DNA from: an uncultured Anaerolineae bacterium
GTDB taxonomy: Bacteria > Chloroflexota > Anaerolineae > Aggregatilineales > Phototrophicaceae
Assembly: GCA_937944445.1 (NCBI GenBank)
Contig: CALDYP010000004.1
Coordinates: 1 to 64,000, forward strand
Direction: 5' to 3'
DNA: 64,000 bases
Made by a program: the position numbers and the translations under genes. A model generated the notes under the pieces. That model was not told the origin of the DNA and made no database searches. It saw nothing but the letters and a program-made list of their open reading frames with translations. Positions within the stretch are counted from its first letter, which is position 1. Each line of letters begins with the position of its first letter. Below, one piece after another: positions 57,039 to 64,000 of this stretch.

Positions 57039-58058
57039 TCAGATGCGCCAGTCAGGCGGGCGATGCCGCCAGCGCCACCACACCCCGACTGGATAACCCG
57101 CCATCTTAGCGAGGTCGCCCGCCGCGCGGATGAGCGGCACGAGCGCGACCGCCTGCGCCCATGCCGCCGCGCTGCGGTCAGGCGCGTGCTGCATCACCGC
57201 TGGCAGCCGCCGCCACGCCGGCCAGCAGTAGGCCACCCCACCCGCGATCAGCAGCCCCCACAGCAGCGGATGGACTGTCGCCCCGCCAACGAGCAGCAGC
57301 GGCAGCCCGACGAGGTACGTCCCGTAGCGAATGGCGTGCCGCTTGCGCCACAGGTCGGCTTTGCCGTCGCCGCGCGCGTAACGGTAGTACTGCTTCCAGA
57401 ACGCGCGGAGCGACTCGCGTGGGCGAAACGCAACCGTGGCCGCGGGCGCAAAGGCGAAGGGCGGCTGAGTGGCCTTCAAGCGCAGGTCGAAGATCAAATC
57501 CTCGCAGTAGTCCAGCCATTCAGGGTAGCCGCCCACCGTCAGCGCCGCCGACCGCCGCACGGCCACGCTGCGGCTGCTCGGCAGGAAGGTGTGCGGGTTG
57601 ACCTCGTGCGCCAGCGGCAGCACTGTCGCGCCCATCGCCGCCTCGAACGTCGTGTGCGGGTCTGCGCGGAAGAAGCCGCTGACCACCGTCAGCGTGGGGT
57701 CAGCGCGCAGCGGCGCGGTGATGTCCTCAAGCCACGTCACGGGCAGGCGCACGCCCGCATCGGTGATGGCGACGATCTCGGCTTGGGCGTGGGCCAGCGC
57801 GACGTTGCGCCCGCGGCTGATGTTCGCCCCGTGTTCGACGATCAGCCGCAGCGGCAGCCGCCCGGCGTAGGCCTGCACGCGCGCGGCGGTGTCGTCCGTG
57901 CTGCCCCCATCGACGATCACGACCTCAGACGGCGGCAAGGTCTGCGCGCACAGCGATGTCATCAAGGCATCGATGGCTGCGCCCTCGTTATAAACCGTGG
58001 CGATCACGGCGACCTCAGGCGGTGGATGGTGTGCGTTCATGCGATGTCCTTCGTGCAT
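57039..58058 (-). CDS. GT2 family glycosyltransferase
   Basis: A 339-residue GT-A enzyme: AVIATVYNEGAAIDALMTSL, DGGSTDDTA, the metal-binding region ITDAGVRLP (DxG instead of DxD) and CEDLIFDLRLK supplying the catalytic acidic residue, followed by RARESLRAFWKQYYRYARGDGKA-like residues and two or three C-terminal membrane segments (about 240-300). It likely adds sugars at the membrane. It follows the YfhO-flippase fusion gene by about 100 bp on the same strand; the gap holds palindromic repeats. A shared role in surface-glycan synthesis is likely. Confidence 0.88.
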   Translation of the reverse strand: MHEGHRMNAHHPPPEVAVIATVYNEGAAIDALMTSLCAQTLPPSEVVIVDGGSTDDTAARVQAYAGRLPLRLIVEHGANISRGRNVALAHAQAEIVAITDAGVRLPVTWLEDITAPLRADPTLTVVSGFFRADPHTTFEAAMGATVLPLAHEVNPHTFLPSSRSVAVRRSAALTVGGYPEWLDYCEDLIFDLRLKATQPPFAFAPAATVAFRPRESLRAFWKQYYRYARGDGKADLWRKRHAIRYGTYLVGLPLLLVGGATVHPLLWGLLIAGGVAYCWPAWRRLPAVMQHAPDRSAAAWAQAVALVPLIRAAGDLAKMAGYPVGVWWRWRHRPPDWRI

Positions 58059-58069
58059 AGGCGGGCGCG

Positions 58070-58152
58070 GCAGGCCGCGTCCTTACAGTAGGGACAGGGC
58101 CTGCCCTGTCCGCAAATAGTGCCAAACTTCAGGGACAGGGCCTGCCCTGTCC
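58070..58152. repeat. Palindromic intergenic repeat cluster, copy 5
   Basis: GGACAGGGC-CT-GCCCTGTCC occurs at 58092-58111 and 58133-58152, preceded by a GCGGC-AG-GCCGC unit near 58065-58082. It lies in the gap between the fusion gene and the GT2 gene and could form stacked hairpins in their transcript. Confidence 0.85.
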
Positions 58153-58159
58153 CTGATCA

Positions 58160-61100
58160 TCATGCCAGCCGCAGCCGCTGCGCGAGTGGGCGCGCCCGCG
58201 CGGGCAGCAGCTTGGCGAACATGGCGCGTTCGGCCTCGTCCAGCGGGCGCAGCGCGATGAGCGTCACCCCGTAGACCCCCGCGCCCACCAGCGCCCCCAA
58301 CCACGGTGAGATGGGCATCAGCCCCCAGCCGACCAGCAGCATCGCGCCGCCCGCCAGCGCGGGCCGCCACAGCAGACCGCCCCACGCAATGCGCGCGCCC
58401 AGCCCGCGCTCCATCAACAGCCCAAACGGGATGAACAGCACCAGCTCGCTGGCAATCGTCGTGACCGCCGCCGCGATGTAGCCGTACTCCGGGATGAGCA
58501 GGACGTTCATCCCGATGTTGAAGGCCACCGCCGCGACGAAGGCCCGCAGGATGTGCCGCTGCAGGTCTAAAGCCACCAGCGCGTACTGCGTCAGGCTGTT
58601 CATCCAGCCGATGGGAATGCTCCAGATCATCAACACCAGCGCCCCCGCGCCCTCCGGCAGGTACTGCGCCCCGCCGATGAACTCCGTCAGCGGGACGGCC
58701 AGCAGCGTAAAGCCCGCCGCCAGCGGCACGGCCAGCGTGAACATCAACTTGACGCCGAAGGTGTAGGTGCGCCGCAGCGCGGCCAAGTCCTCCGTCGCCT
58801 GCCGTGACATAACCGGCAGCAGCGCCTGTGTGAAGAACGACGGCACGATGTTGATCGCGCTCAGCCAGCGGTAGGCGATGCTGTAACGCGCGACCAGCTC
58901 CGCGCCTTTGAGCGCCTCCAAGATCACGACGTCGACTTGAAAGAAGATCGTCGCTAGGAAGTGGTTGAGCAGCAGCGCCCAACTGTCGCGGATCATCTGG
59001 CGCATGAGCGGCAGCTCTGGCCGCCACGTGGCCAACCGCCCGACCAGCGCCCGCCCCGTGTAGGCCAAGATCGCGAGCGTCAGCAGGTTGTTTGCCACGC
59101 TCACCGCCGCCAGCCCGACGATCCCTGCCCCCGCTAGCAGCACGATCACCCCGAACACCACCTTGTTGATCGTCGTGATCGTGGCGATGGCGGCGGGCTT
59201 CTCCACCTGCTCATGGGCATAGAACAGCGAGCTGATGCCCTTGCTCAGGCTGGCGGGGAACAAGCCCACGTACAGCAGCGCCAGCGTCAGCAGCGCCGTC
59301 TCATCCAGCGGCGGCGTGACGGTGGCCTGACGGATTGCTACGAAGCCCACCACCAGCCCTACGCCGACCACCGCCAGCGCCAGCCGCAGCAGCGTCACGT
59401 TGTAGAGCAGCCGCCCGCTCTGCGCTTTGTCGCGGCTCACCGCGCGGATCAGGTACAAATCCAGCCCGAAGTTGGTGAAGATGTCGAACCAGACGAACAC
59501 CACCACCAGATAGTAATACGTCCCGACCTCTTGGGGCGTCAGCACGCGCAGCATGACCAGCAGGAACGCGAAGTCGATCCCTTTGTTGAACAGGTTCAAC
59601 ACAATCGGGGCGACGCTGTTGCGGGCGACCCGCGCGCTCGTGCTTTGGGCGGCCTCGTGCCCCACCAGCCCGCGCCACACGCTGACGCCGATCAGCAGGG
59701 TGATGAGCGCCGCGCTGATGGCCGTGCCGAACACCCCAACCTGAAAGCTCGTCGGGCTGTAGACCATGCGCAGCGTCCACACGCCCGCTGGGATCGCCAC
59801 GCCTTGAAACAGCCCATTCACGACCTGCACGGGCACGAGTGTCTCGGCGCTCTCTGACGCGCCGATGGGCCGCAGGAAGGCGCGCCAGCCCTCGGCGTAG
59901 GCCTCGCTGACGATCAGCCAGCCGTCCGTCAGCGCGGAAACGTCCAATAGGCGCTCGCGGGCGGTGTCGCTGCGCAGCGTGGCCGTGCCAGAGGAGGCCA
60001 GCGCGTCTAGCTCGGCGTTGGTTAGGGCGTCCCCGCTGGCGAGGCGCGCGTTGAGCGCCGGGCTGTCACAGCACACCATGTAGCGCGGCAGCGCGTCCGC
60101 CACGCGGTAGATCGTCTGAGACGGGTCGGCGTACACTGCGGTGAAGCGCTGCGGGTCGCGCTGCATAAGCGCCTGCGCCGCCTCAGAGCGGGTCTGCGTG
60201 ACGATGAACGCGACGTTCAAACTGCGCAAGCGTGGGCTGCTCAGCGCGTCCCACACGTCAAAGTCGGGGTAGCTGGTGTAGAGCGGCGCGACGCGGTTGA
60301 AGTCGAGCTGCACCTGTGGGGCCAGCCCACGCAGGTAGTCCACTGTGGCGCGCGGGATGATGCTGTCGTAGCCGCGCACGTCGTAGAGGCCGTGCGGCCA
60401 CGTGCTGTTGGCTTGCAGGTTGGCGGGCTGTGCGGGGTCATCTAGCGTGAGGAAGCGCGCCTGCCCCTGCGCTTGCAAGAACTGCACCGAGGGTGGCACG
60501 AAGTCCAGCAGGGCGGGGTCAGAGGCGGGGTTGAAGCCCCACGACGCGGCCATCAGGTCAACGGCGATCACCACGCTGACGGCCACGCCGGCCCACGCCG
60601 TGCGCCAGCGGCCGGCCAACCAGCGCAGCGCCAAGCCGCTGACTGCCAGCGTGAGGCCGAAGATGAAGGCCTGCCCTGCCGTGTAGCTGAAGAACAGCTC
60701 GGCGTTGAGGAAGGCGCGGTCAGCGTTGGTCAGGCCGCGGAAGGCGCGTTCGACGCCGTCGGCCAGCGCGGGGTAGGCGATGCGCGCCACCCCAAGCCCG
60801 ACGATCAGCGCCGCCCCCGCCGCCGCCAGCGCCTCGCTCAGGCGTTTGCCCCAGCGTCGATCTTGCCCCGCCAGCCGGTCGAAGCCCAGCGCGGCCAAGA
60901 CCGCCACGCAAACCGTCAGCGCGTAGATCCAGCGAAAGGGCGAGTTCAATTGGTTGATGCCGGGCAGCGCGAAGATCAGCGCGTAGGTCGGCAGCCCGAA
61001 CATGAAGCTCAGCGCCAACGCGCCCAAGCTGCCGAAGATGGCTTGCAAGCCGCGCTGTGCCCCGCCAAACGCCGCCAGCGCCAGCGCCAGCGGCAGCAGC

Positions 61101-62155
61101 CCCAAGTAGAGCGCCCCCTCCACGTAGTTCTTGATGCCCCATTCAGTGTGGAAGGACGGGCTGCCGTCCAGCGTGACCCACTGGCCGCTGAACCAGTCGA
61201 AGATCGTGTGATGGGCGGGGCTGCCGTAAACGTTGGGCATGAGGAATTGCAGCACGTCGCGCGGCGGGTGGGCGTAGCTCAGGACGGTCTCTAAGCTGGC
61301 GCGTTCGGCTCGCCAGTTGACGCGCACGAAGTCGTACAGCGGGATCAACTGGACGGCCCCCAGCCCCAGCCCCAGCGCCACCATCGCCAGCAGCAGCCCG
61401 CCCGTCTGGAGCAGCCAGCGGGCGTCTCGCTGTTGGGTGAACGTCAGCAGCAGCCGCCCGGCTGCGTACCAGCCCGCGATGAACAGCGTGTAGATCGTGA
61501 TCTCGGCGTGGCCAGCCAGCACGTTCAGCCCCAGCGCCCCTGCGCCGACGATCAGCGACCCGAGCGCGCGCTGGCCGCGCACCAGCCGCTCGATCATCCA
61601 CAGCAGCAGCGGCAGCCACGCCACCCCACCGATCATCATCGGAAAGACCGCGCTAGCGATCATGAAGCCGCCCAACTGGTAGACGATGCCGGCGATCAGG
61701 CTCGCCACGCGCGACGCGCCCAACGCCCGCGCAAAGCCCATCATGAACGCCCCGGCCAGCCACAAGTTGACCACCGTAAACCAGCCGTAAGCCGCCGGCA
61801 AGTCCAGCGCGTAGTAGAGGCCGCTCAGCGGGTAGAGGCCGCTGTGCTGCCCTGCCGCGAGGAACGGGATGCCCGCGAACTGGTGCGGGTTCCACAGCGG
61901 GATTTCGCCGAGGGCGAGCTGGCTGCGCAGGAACTGCTTCCACGGGTAGTTTTGCAGCACTAGGTCGGATACGAGGTGGTTGTGCGGCACGCTCGGCGCG
62001 CGCGCCACCTCGCGGTAGGTGGCGTAAGGCTCGTACTGGTAGAGGTTCTCCGTCGGCAGCAGCGTTCGCCCGCCGAGCGTCTGCTGCCAGAACATCACCA
62101 GCGGCAGCAGGAAGAGCACCCCAATCAAGAGTCCATCAGGAAGATAACGCCTCAT
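58160..62155 (-). CDS. YfhO-like membrane protein fused to a Wzx-type flippase
   Basis: A 1331-residue membrane protein in one open frame. Residues 1 to about 835 are YfhO-like: early TLLPTENLYQYEPY, WNPHQFAGIPFLAAGQHSGLYPLSGLYY, a dozen or more membrane helices and a large extracytoplasmic domain about 560-790. Residues about 840-1325 form a polysaccharide flippase (MATE/MOP-like): NSVAPIVLNLFNKGIDFAFLLVMLRVLTPQEVGTYYYLVV and about 12-14 helices. YfhO proteins act in lipoteichoic-acid or glycan modification, so the fusion couples a glycosyltransferase-like protein with lipid-linked-sugar flipping. It starts the operon with GT2 downstream. Fusion is well supported: no stop or frame change lies at the joint. 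Confidence 0.85.
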   Translation of the reverse strand: MRRYLPDGLLIGVLFLLPLVMFWQQTLGGRTLLPTENLYQYEPYATYREVARAPSVPHNHLVSDLVLQNYPWKQFLRSQLALGEIPLWNPHQFAGIPFLAAGQHSGLYPLSGLYYALDLPAAYGWFTVVNLWLAGAFMMGFARALGASRVASLIAGIVYQLGGFMIASAVFPMMIGGVAWLPLLLWMIERLVRGQRALGSLIVGAGALGLNVLAGHAEITIYTLFIAGWYAAGRLLLTFTQQRDARWLLQTGGLLLAMVALGLGLGAVQLIPLYDFVRVNWRAERASLETVLSYAHPPRDVLQFLMPNVYGSPAHHTIFDWFSGQWVTLDGSPSFHTEWGIKNYVEGALYLGLLPLALALAAFGGAQRGLQAIFGSLGALALSFMFGLPTYALIFALPGINQLNSPFRWIYALTVCVAVLAALGFDRLAGQDRRWGKRLSEALAAAGAALIVGLGVARIAYPALADGVERAFRGLTNADRAFLNAELFFSYTAGQAFIFGLTLAVSGLALRWLAGRWRTAWAGVAVSVVIAVDLMAASWGFNPASDPALLDFVPPSVQFLQAQGQARFLTLDDPAQPANLQANSTWPHGLYDVRGYDSIIPRATVDYLRGLAPQVQLDFNRVAPLYTSYPDFDVWDALSSPRLRSLNVAFIVTQTRSEAAQALMQRDPQRFTAVYADPSQTIYRVADALPRYMVCCDSPALNARLASGDALTNAELDALASSGTATLRSDTARERLLDVSALTDGWLIVSEAYAEGWRAFLRPIGASESAETLVPVQVVNGLFQGVAIPAGVWTLRMVYSPTSFQVGVFGTAISAALITLLIGVSVWRGLVGHEAAQSTSARVARNSVAPIVLNLFNKGIDFAFLLVMLRVLTPQEVGTYYYLVVVFVWFDIFTNFGLDLYLIRAVSRDKAQSGRLLYNVTLLRLALAVVGVGLVVGFVAIRQATVTPPLDETALLTLALLYVGLFPASLSKGISSLFYAHEQVEKPAAIATITTINKVVFGVIVLLAGAGIVGLAAVSVANNLLTLAILAYTGRALVGRLATWRPELPLMRQMIRDSWALLLNHFLATIFFQVDVVILEALKGAELVARYSIAYRWLSAINIVPSFFTQALLPVMSRQATEDLAALRRTYTFGVKLMFTLAVPLAAGFTLLAVPLTEFIGGAQYLPEGAGALVLMIWSIPIGWMNSLTQYALVALDLQRHILRAFVAAVAFNIGMNVLLIPEYGYIAAAVTTIASELVLFIPFGLLMERGLGARIAWGGLLWRPALAGGAMLLVGWGLMPISPWLGALVGAGVYGVTLIALRPLDEAERAMFAKLLPARARPLAQRLRLA

Positions 62156-62232
62156 GCGGCATCCTTCAGTGAGCGGAGACTATCCTCCACTATACAAGAG
62201 ACTACGGCCTTGATTGTAGGGAAGAGATTGTG

Positions 62233-62254
62233 GGGGTTTGGCGTGCCAAACCCC
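62233..62254. repeat. Palindrome GGGGTTTGGC-GT-GCCAAACCCC
   Basis: A 22-bp perfect palindrome with 10-nt arms and a 2-nt loop in the 189-bp gap between the fusion gene and the divergent oxidoreductase gene. It fits the geometry of the other dispersed palindromes but has its own arm sequence. Confidence 0.75.
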
Positions 62255-62344
62255 GCAGGCGCGGCACGCTGGGCGTAAGAATCGGGGGGCGGCGTCGTCC
62301 AAAACACGGAGAGACAACCACATCACACACGAGGACACTCCGCT

Positions 62345-63409
62345 ATGGCTCGCTTATTTGAACCGCTGACGCTGCGCAGCGTGACGCTGCCCAACCGCAT
62401 CGGCGTTGCCCCGATGTGCATGTATTCCTCCGTCGATGGCCACCCGACCGATTGGCACTTGGTGCACTTAGGGACGCGCGCTGTGGGCGGCGCAGGGCTG
62501 GTGATCCACGAGGCGACCGCCGTCAGCGCGCAGGGGCGCATCACGCCGGGCGACGCGGGGCTGTATCTGGACAGTCACATCGCGCCGCTGCGCCGCATCA
62601 ACGACTTCATCCGCCAGCAGGGGGCGGTTCCGGCGGTGCAGTTGGCGCATGCGGGGCGCAAAGCCAGCACCTTCGTCCCGTGGGCGGGCAGCGGGCACGT
62701 GCCGCTGGAGCAGGGCGGTTGGGAGGTGATCGGCCCGTGCGATGTGCCGTTTGGCGCGCCGCTGACGCGCGCCCCGCGCGCCGCCACCGAGGATGATCTG
62801 CGCGGCGTGGTGGCCGACTTCGAACGCGCCGCCGCGCGGGCGGTCGAGGCCGGCTTTGACGTGGTGGAGATCCACGCCGCTCACGGCTACCTGCTGCACA
62901 GCTTTCTGTCGCCGTTGGTCAACCAGCGCACGGATCGCTACGGCGGCAGCTTCGAGAACCGCATCCGTCTGCTGTTGGAGGTGACGGCGGCAGTGCGCCG
63001 CGCGTGGCCGCATGACAAGCCACTGTTCGTGCGCCTTTCCGCCAGCGACTGGGTGGCGGGCGGCTGGACGATCGAGGACAGCGTCGCGCTGGCGCTTGAG
63101 CTGAAGGCGCTAGGGGTGGACTTGATCGATTGCAGCAGCGGCGGCGCAATCTCAGGGGTGCGCATCCCGACTGCGCCCGGCTATCAAGTGCCATTCGCCG
63201 AGGCTGTCCGCCAGCAGGCGCAGATCCCTACGGCGGCGGTCGGCCTCATCACTGATCCGCACCACGCGGAGGCGATCTTGCAGAACGGCCAAGCAGACGT
63301 GATCCTGTTGGCGCGCGAGCTGCTGCGCAACCCATACTGGCCGCATCAGGCCGCGCAGGCGCTGGGGCAGCGCCCCAAGCCGCCCGTGCAGTACGAGCGC
63401 GGATTTTGA
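62345..63409 (+). CDS. Old Yellow Enzyme, YqjM-like NADPH:flavin oxidoreductase
   Basis: A 354-residue flavoprotein of the thermophilic-like/YqjM OYE group, which reduces activated C=C bonds with NAD(P)H and FMN. Key features: LTLRSVTLPNRIGVAPMCMYSS with the redox-tuning Cys25, VQLAHAGRKAST with the group's Arg/Lys, VEIHAAHGYLLHSFLSPLVNQRTDRYGGS with the substrate-binding His pair, and GLITDPHHAEAILQNGQADVILLARELLRNPYWP near the end. Length is typical. It stands alone, with palindromic repeats on both sides. GGAG-like sequence lies before the ATG. The natural substrate is unknown. Confidence 0.92.
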   Translation: MARLFEPLTLRSVTLPNRIGVAPMCMYSSVDGHPTDWHLVHLGTRAVGGAGLVIHEATAVSAQGRITPGDAGLYLDSHIAPLRRINDFIRQQGAVPAVQLAHAGRKASTFVPWAGSGHVPLEQGGWEVIGPCDVPFGAPLTRAPRAATEDDLRGVVADFERAAARAVEAGFDVVEIHAAHGYLLHSFLSPLVNQRTDRYGGSFENRIRLLLEVTAAVRRAWPHDKPLFVRLSASDWVAGGWTIEDSVALALELKALGVDLIDCSSGGAISGVRIPTAPGYQVPFAEAVRQQAQIPTAAVGLITDPHHAEAILQNGQADVILLARELLRNPYWPHQAAQALGQRPKPPVQYERGF

Positions 63410-63757
63410 GCAGACGAGGTAGGGACAGGGCCTGCCCTGTCCGTCGGTTTCCACCTCCCGACGGACGCGACAGGTCGCGTCCCTACTGGCCTATGTTGGC
63501 TCAGATCTGTGTTAATTTTTCAAACTGCATCAGCCGCGGGCGTATCTGCGCCCCGCCCCGTATCTAATTTTCGAACGGCTTGAGCGCTTAGCGACAAACT
63601 ATCAGCGGTTGTGTTTGAATTTAGACACTTCTATTGAGTTGAGTTCAGTGCATTCTAGTCGTAGATCGTGTAAAATGGCCAATGGTACATTTAGCCTTAA
63701 TCATTCTGCACGGAAACCCTGTCAGCGTCAGGGGTGCTACGGCTGAGGAGTTGCGCT
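63410..63757. other. 348-bp gene-free interval with repeats
   Basis: Holds the palindromic cluster at 63423-63482, AT-rich sequence, and a half copy of the inverted-end element (63580-63632, ending TTTAGACACTTCT). A promoter for the Roadblock gene may lie around 63660-63700, but no clear pair of hexamers is visible. No gene supported. Confidence 0.55.
63423..63482. repeat. Palindromic intergenic repeat cluster, copy 6
   Basis: GGACAGGGC-CT-GCCCTGTCC (63423-63442) and GGACGCGAC-AG-GTCGCGTCC (63463-63482), separated by GTCGGTTTCCACCTCCCGAC, which itself is an inverted-repeat spacer (GTCGG/CCGAC). The same spacer occurs in copy 1 at the other end of the window. Confidence 0.85.
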
Positions 63758-64000
63758 GTGGGTAAATCTCGAATCGAGCAATTGATGGAACGCTTACGTG
63801 ATTTGCAGGCCAGCAGTGGCGATGTAGAGGCTGCGGCCATCGTCAGCGTAGATGGGTTGAGCATGGCCTCATCCTTGCCGCCCGGCATCGAGGAAGATCG
63901 CGTCTCAGCCATGTCTGCCGCCATGCTCTCACTCGGCGAGCGCATCGCCAGCGAGCTGGCGCGCGGCGAACTAGAACAAGTCAACGTCAAAGGCGACAAC
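63758..64000 (+). CDS. Roadblock/LC7-domain protein, partial at window end
   Basis: An open frame starting at GTG 63758, with GAGGAG seven bases ahead, that runs for 81 codons to the end of the window without a stop. It reads GKSRIEQLMERLRDLQ, then VEAAAIVSVDGLSMASSLPPG and an alanine-rich helix (VSAMSAAMLSLGERIASEL), a pattern shared with the Roadblock/LC7 protein at 14180-14584 and with MglB-like regulators. The rest of the gene is not seen. Confidence 0.78.
   Translation, partial: MGKSRIEQLMERLRDLQASSGDVEAAAIVSVDGLSMASSLPPGIEEDRVSAMSAAMLSLGERIASELARGELEQVNVKGDN

Noticed and set aside
58083-59027. Minus-strand frame overlapping the flippase end
   Set aside because: Out-of-frame reading of the YfhO-flippase gene; it also runs through palindromic repeats.

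Overview
The window reads as a piece of a GC-rich, mesophile-like Chloroflexota chromosome, probably Anaerolineae-related. This is an inference from gene content: many GAF-domain sensors without transmitters, hybrid histidine kinases, YfhO-type membrane proteins, secreted SH3/TSP3 proteins with Pro/Thr-rich linkers, FGE-sulfatase proteins, and a DUF3090/SCO1664 cluster. No rRNA or tRNA gene, CRISPR array, phage or complete insertion sequence was found. Genes lie on both strands in short operons, and most are intact.

Positions 1-9.1 kb: a secreted pectinacetylesterase-like hydrolase, a methyltransferase/phosphodiesterase pair, a three-gene cluster (histidine phosphatase, DUF3090, SCO1664) known from Actinobacteria, an SH3 protein, a CNNM/CorC-type CBS protein flanked by two copies of a short element with 13-bp inverted ends, and cytidine deaminase behind a leader that contains a terminator hairpin. 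The 733-bp AT-rich gap at 8339-9071 holds nine phased TGTTSATAA boxes and is a candidate replication origin or other DnaA-type binding locus.

Positions 9-32 kb: a GAF histidine kinase, FHA and DUF4230 proteins, a serine-biosynthesis-like pair (short SerA plus class V aminotransferase), a Roadblock protein, a large VWA membrane protein, an OmpR-type regulator, an MFS transporter, secreted proteins, pyrophosphatase, a ferric-iron ABC importer lacking its ATPase, an FGE-sulfatase membrane protein, a CPBP-like protein without the catalytic glutamates, and a DtxR-type repressor abutting a phosphoesterase.

Positions 32-38 kb: a lipoprotein, two GT4 glycosyltransferases, a sulfite-oxidase-like molybdoenzyme and a GT39-like membrane glycosyltransferase.

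Positions 38-56 kb hold the most striking locus, an apparent 18-kb same-strand operon. It encodes two stand-alone receivers, five GAF sensor proteins without any transmitter, a 2341-residue hybrid kinase with about seven GAF domains plus PAS, HisKA, HATPase and two receivers, and a threonine synthase fused to an intact C-terminal receiver domain. The sensor proteins share a coiled-coil/degenerate-GAF block and end at the same point of an unfinished GAF domain, so they look like serial duplicates that may assemble around the kinase.

Positions 56-64 kb: a HepT/MntA toxin-antitoxin pair with an MT-A70 methyltransferase remnant that shares a 35-bp duplicated start region, a GT2 glycosyltransferase, a YfhO-flippase fusion protein, an Old Yellow Enzyme and the start of a second Roadblock gene. 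Intergenic regions throughout carry a family of 20-22 bp palindromes (9- or 10-nt arms, 2-nt loop) whose arms vary in a compensated way.
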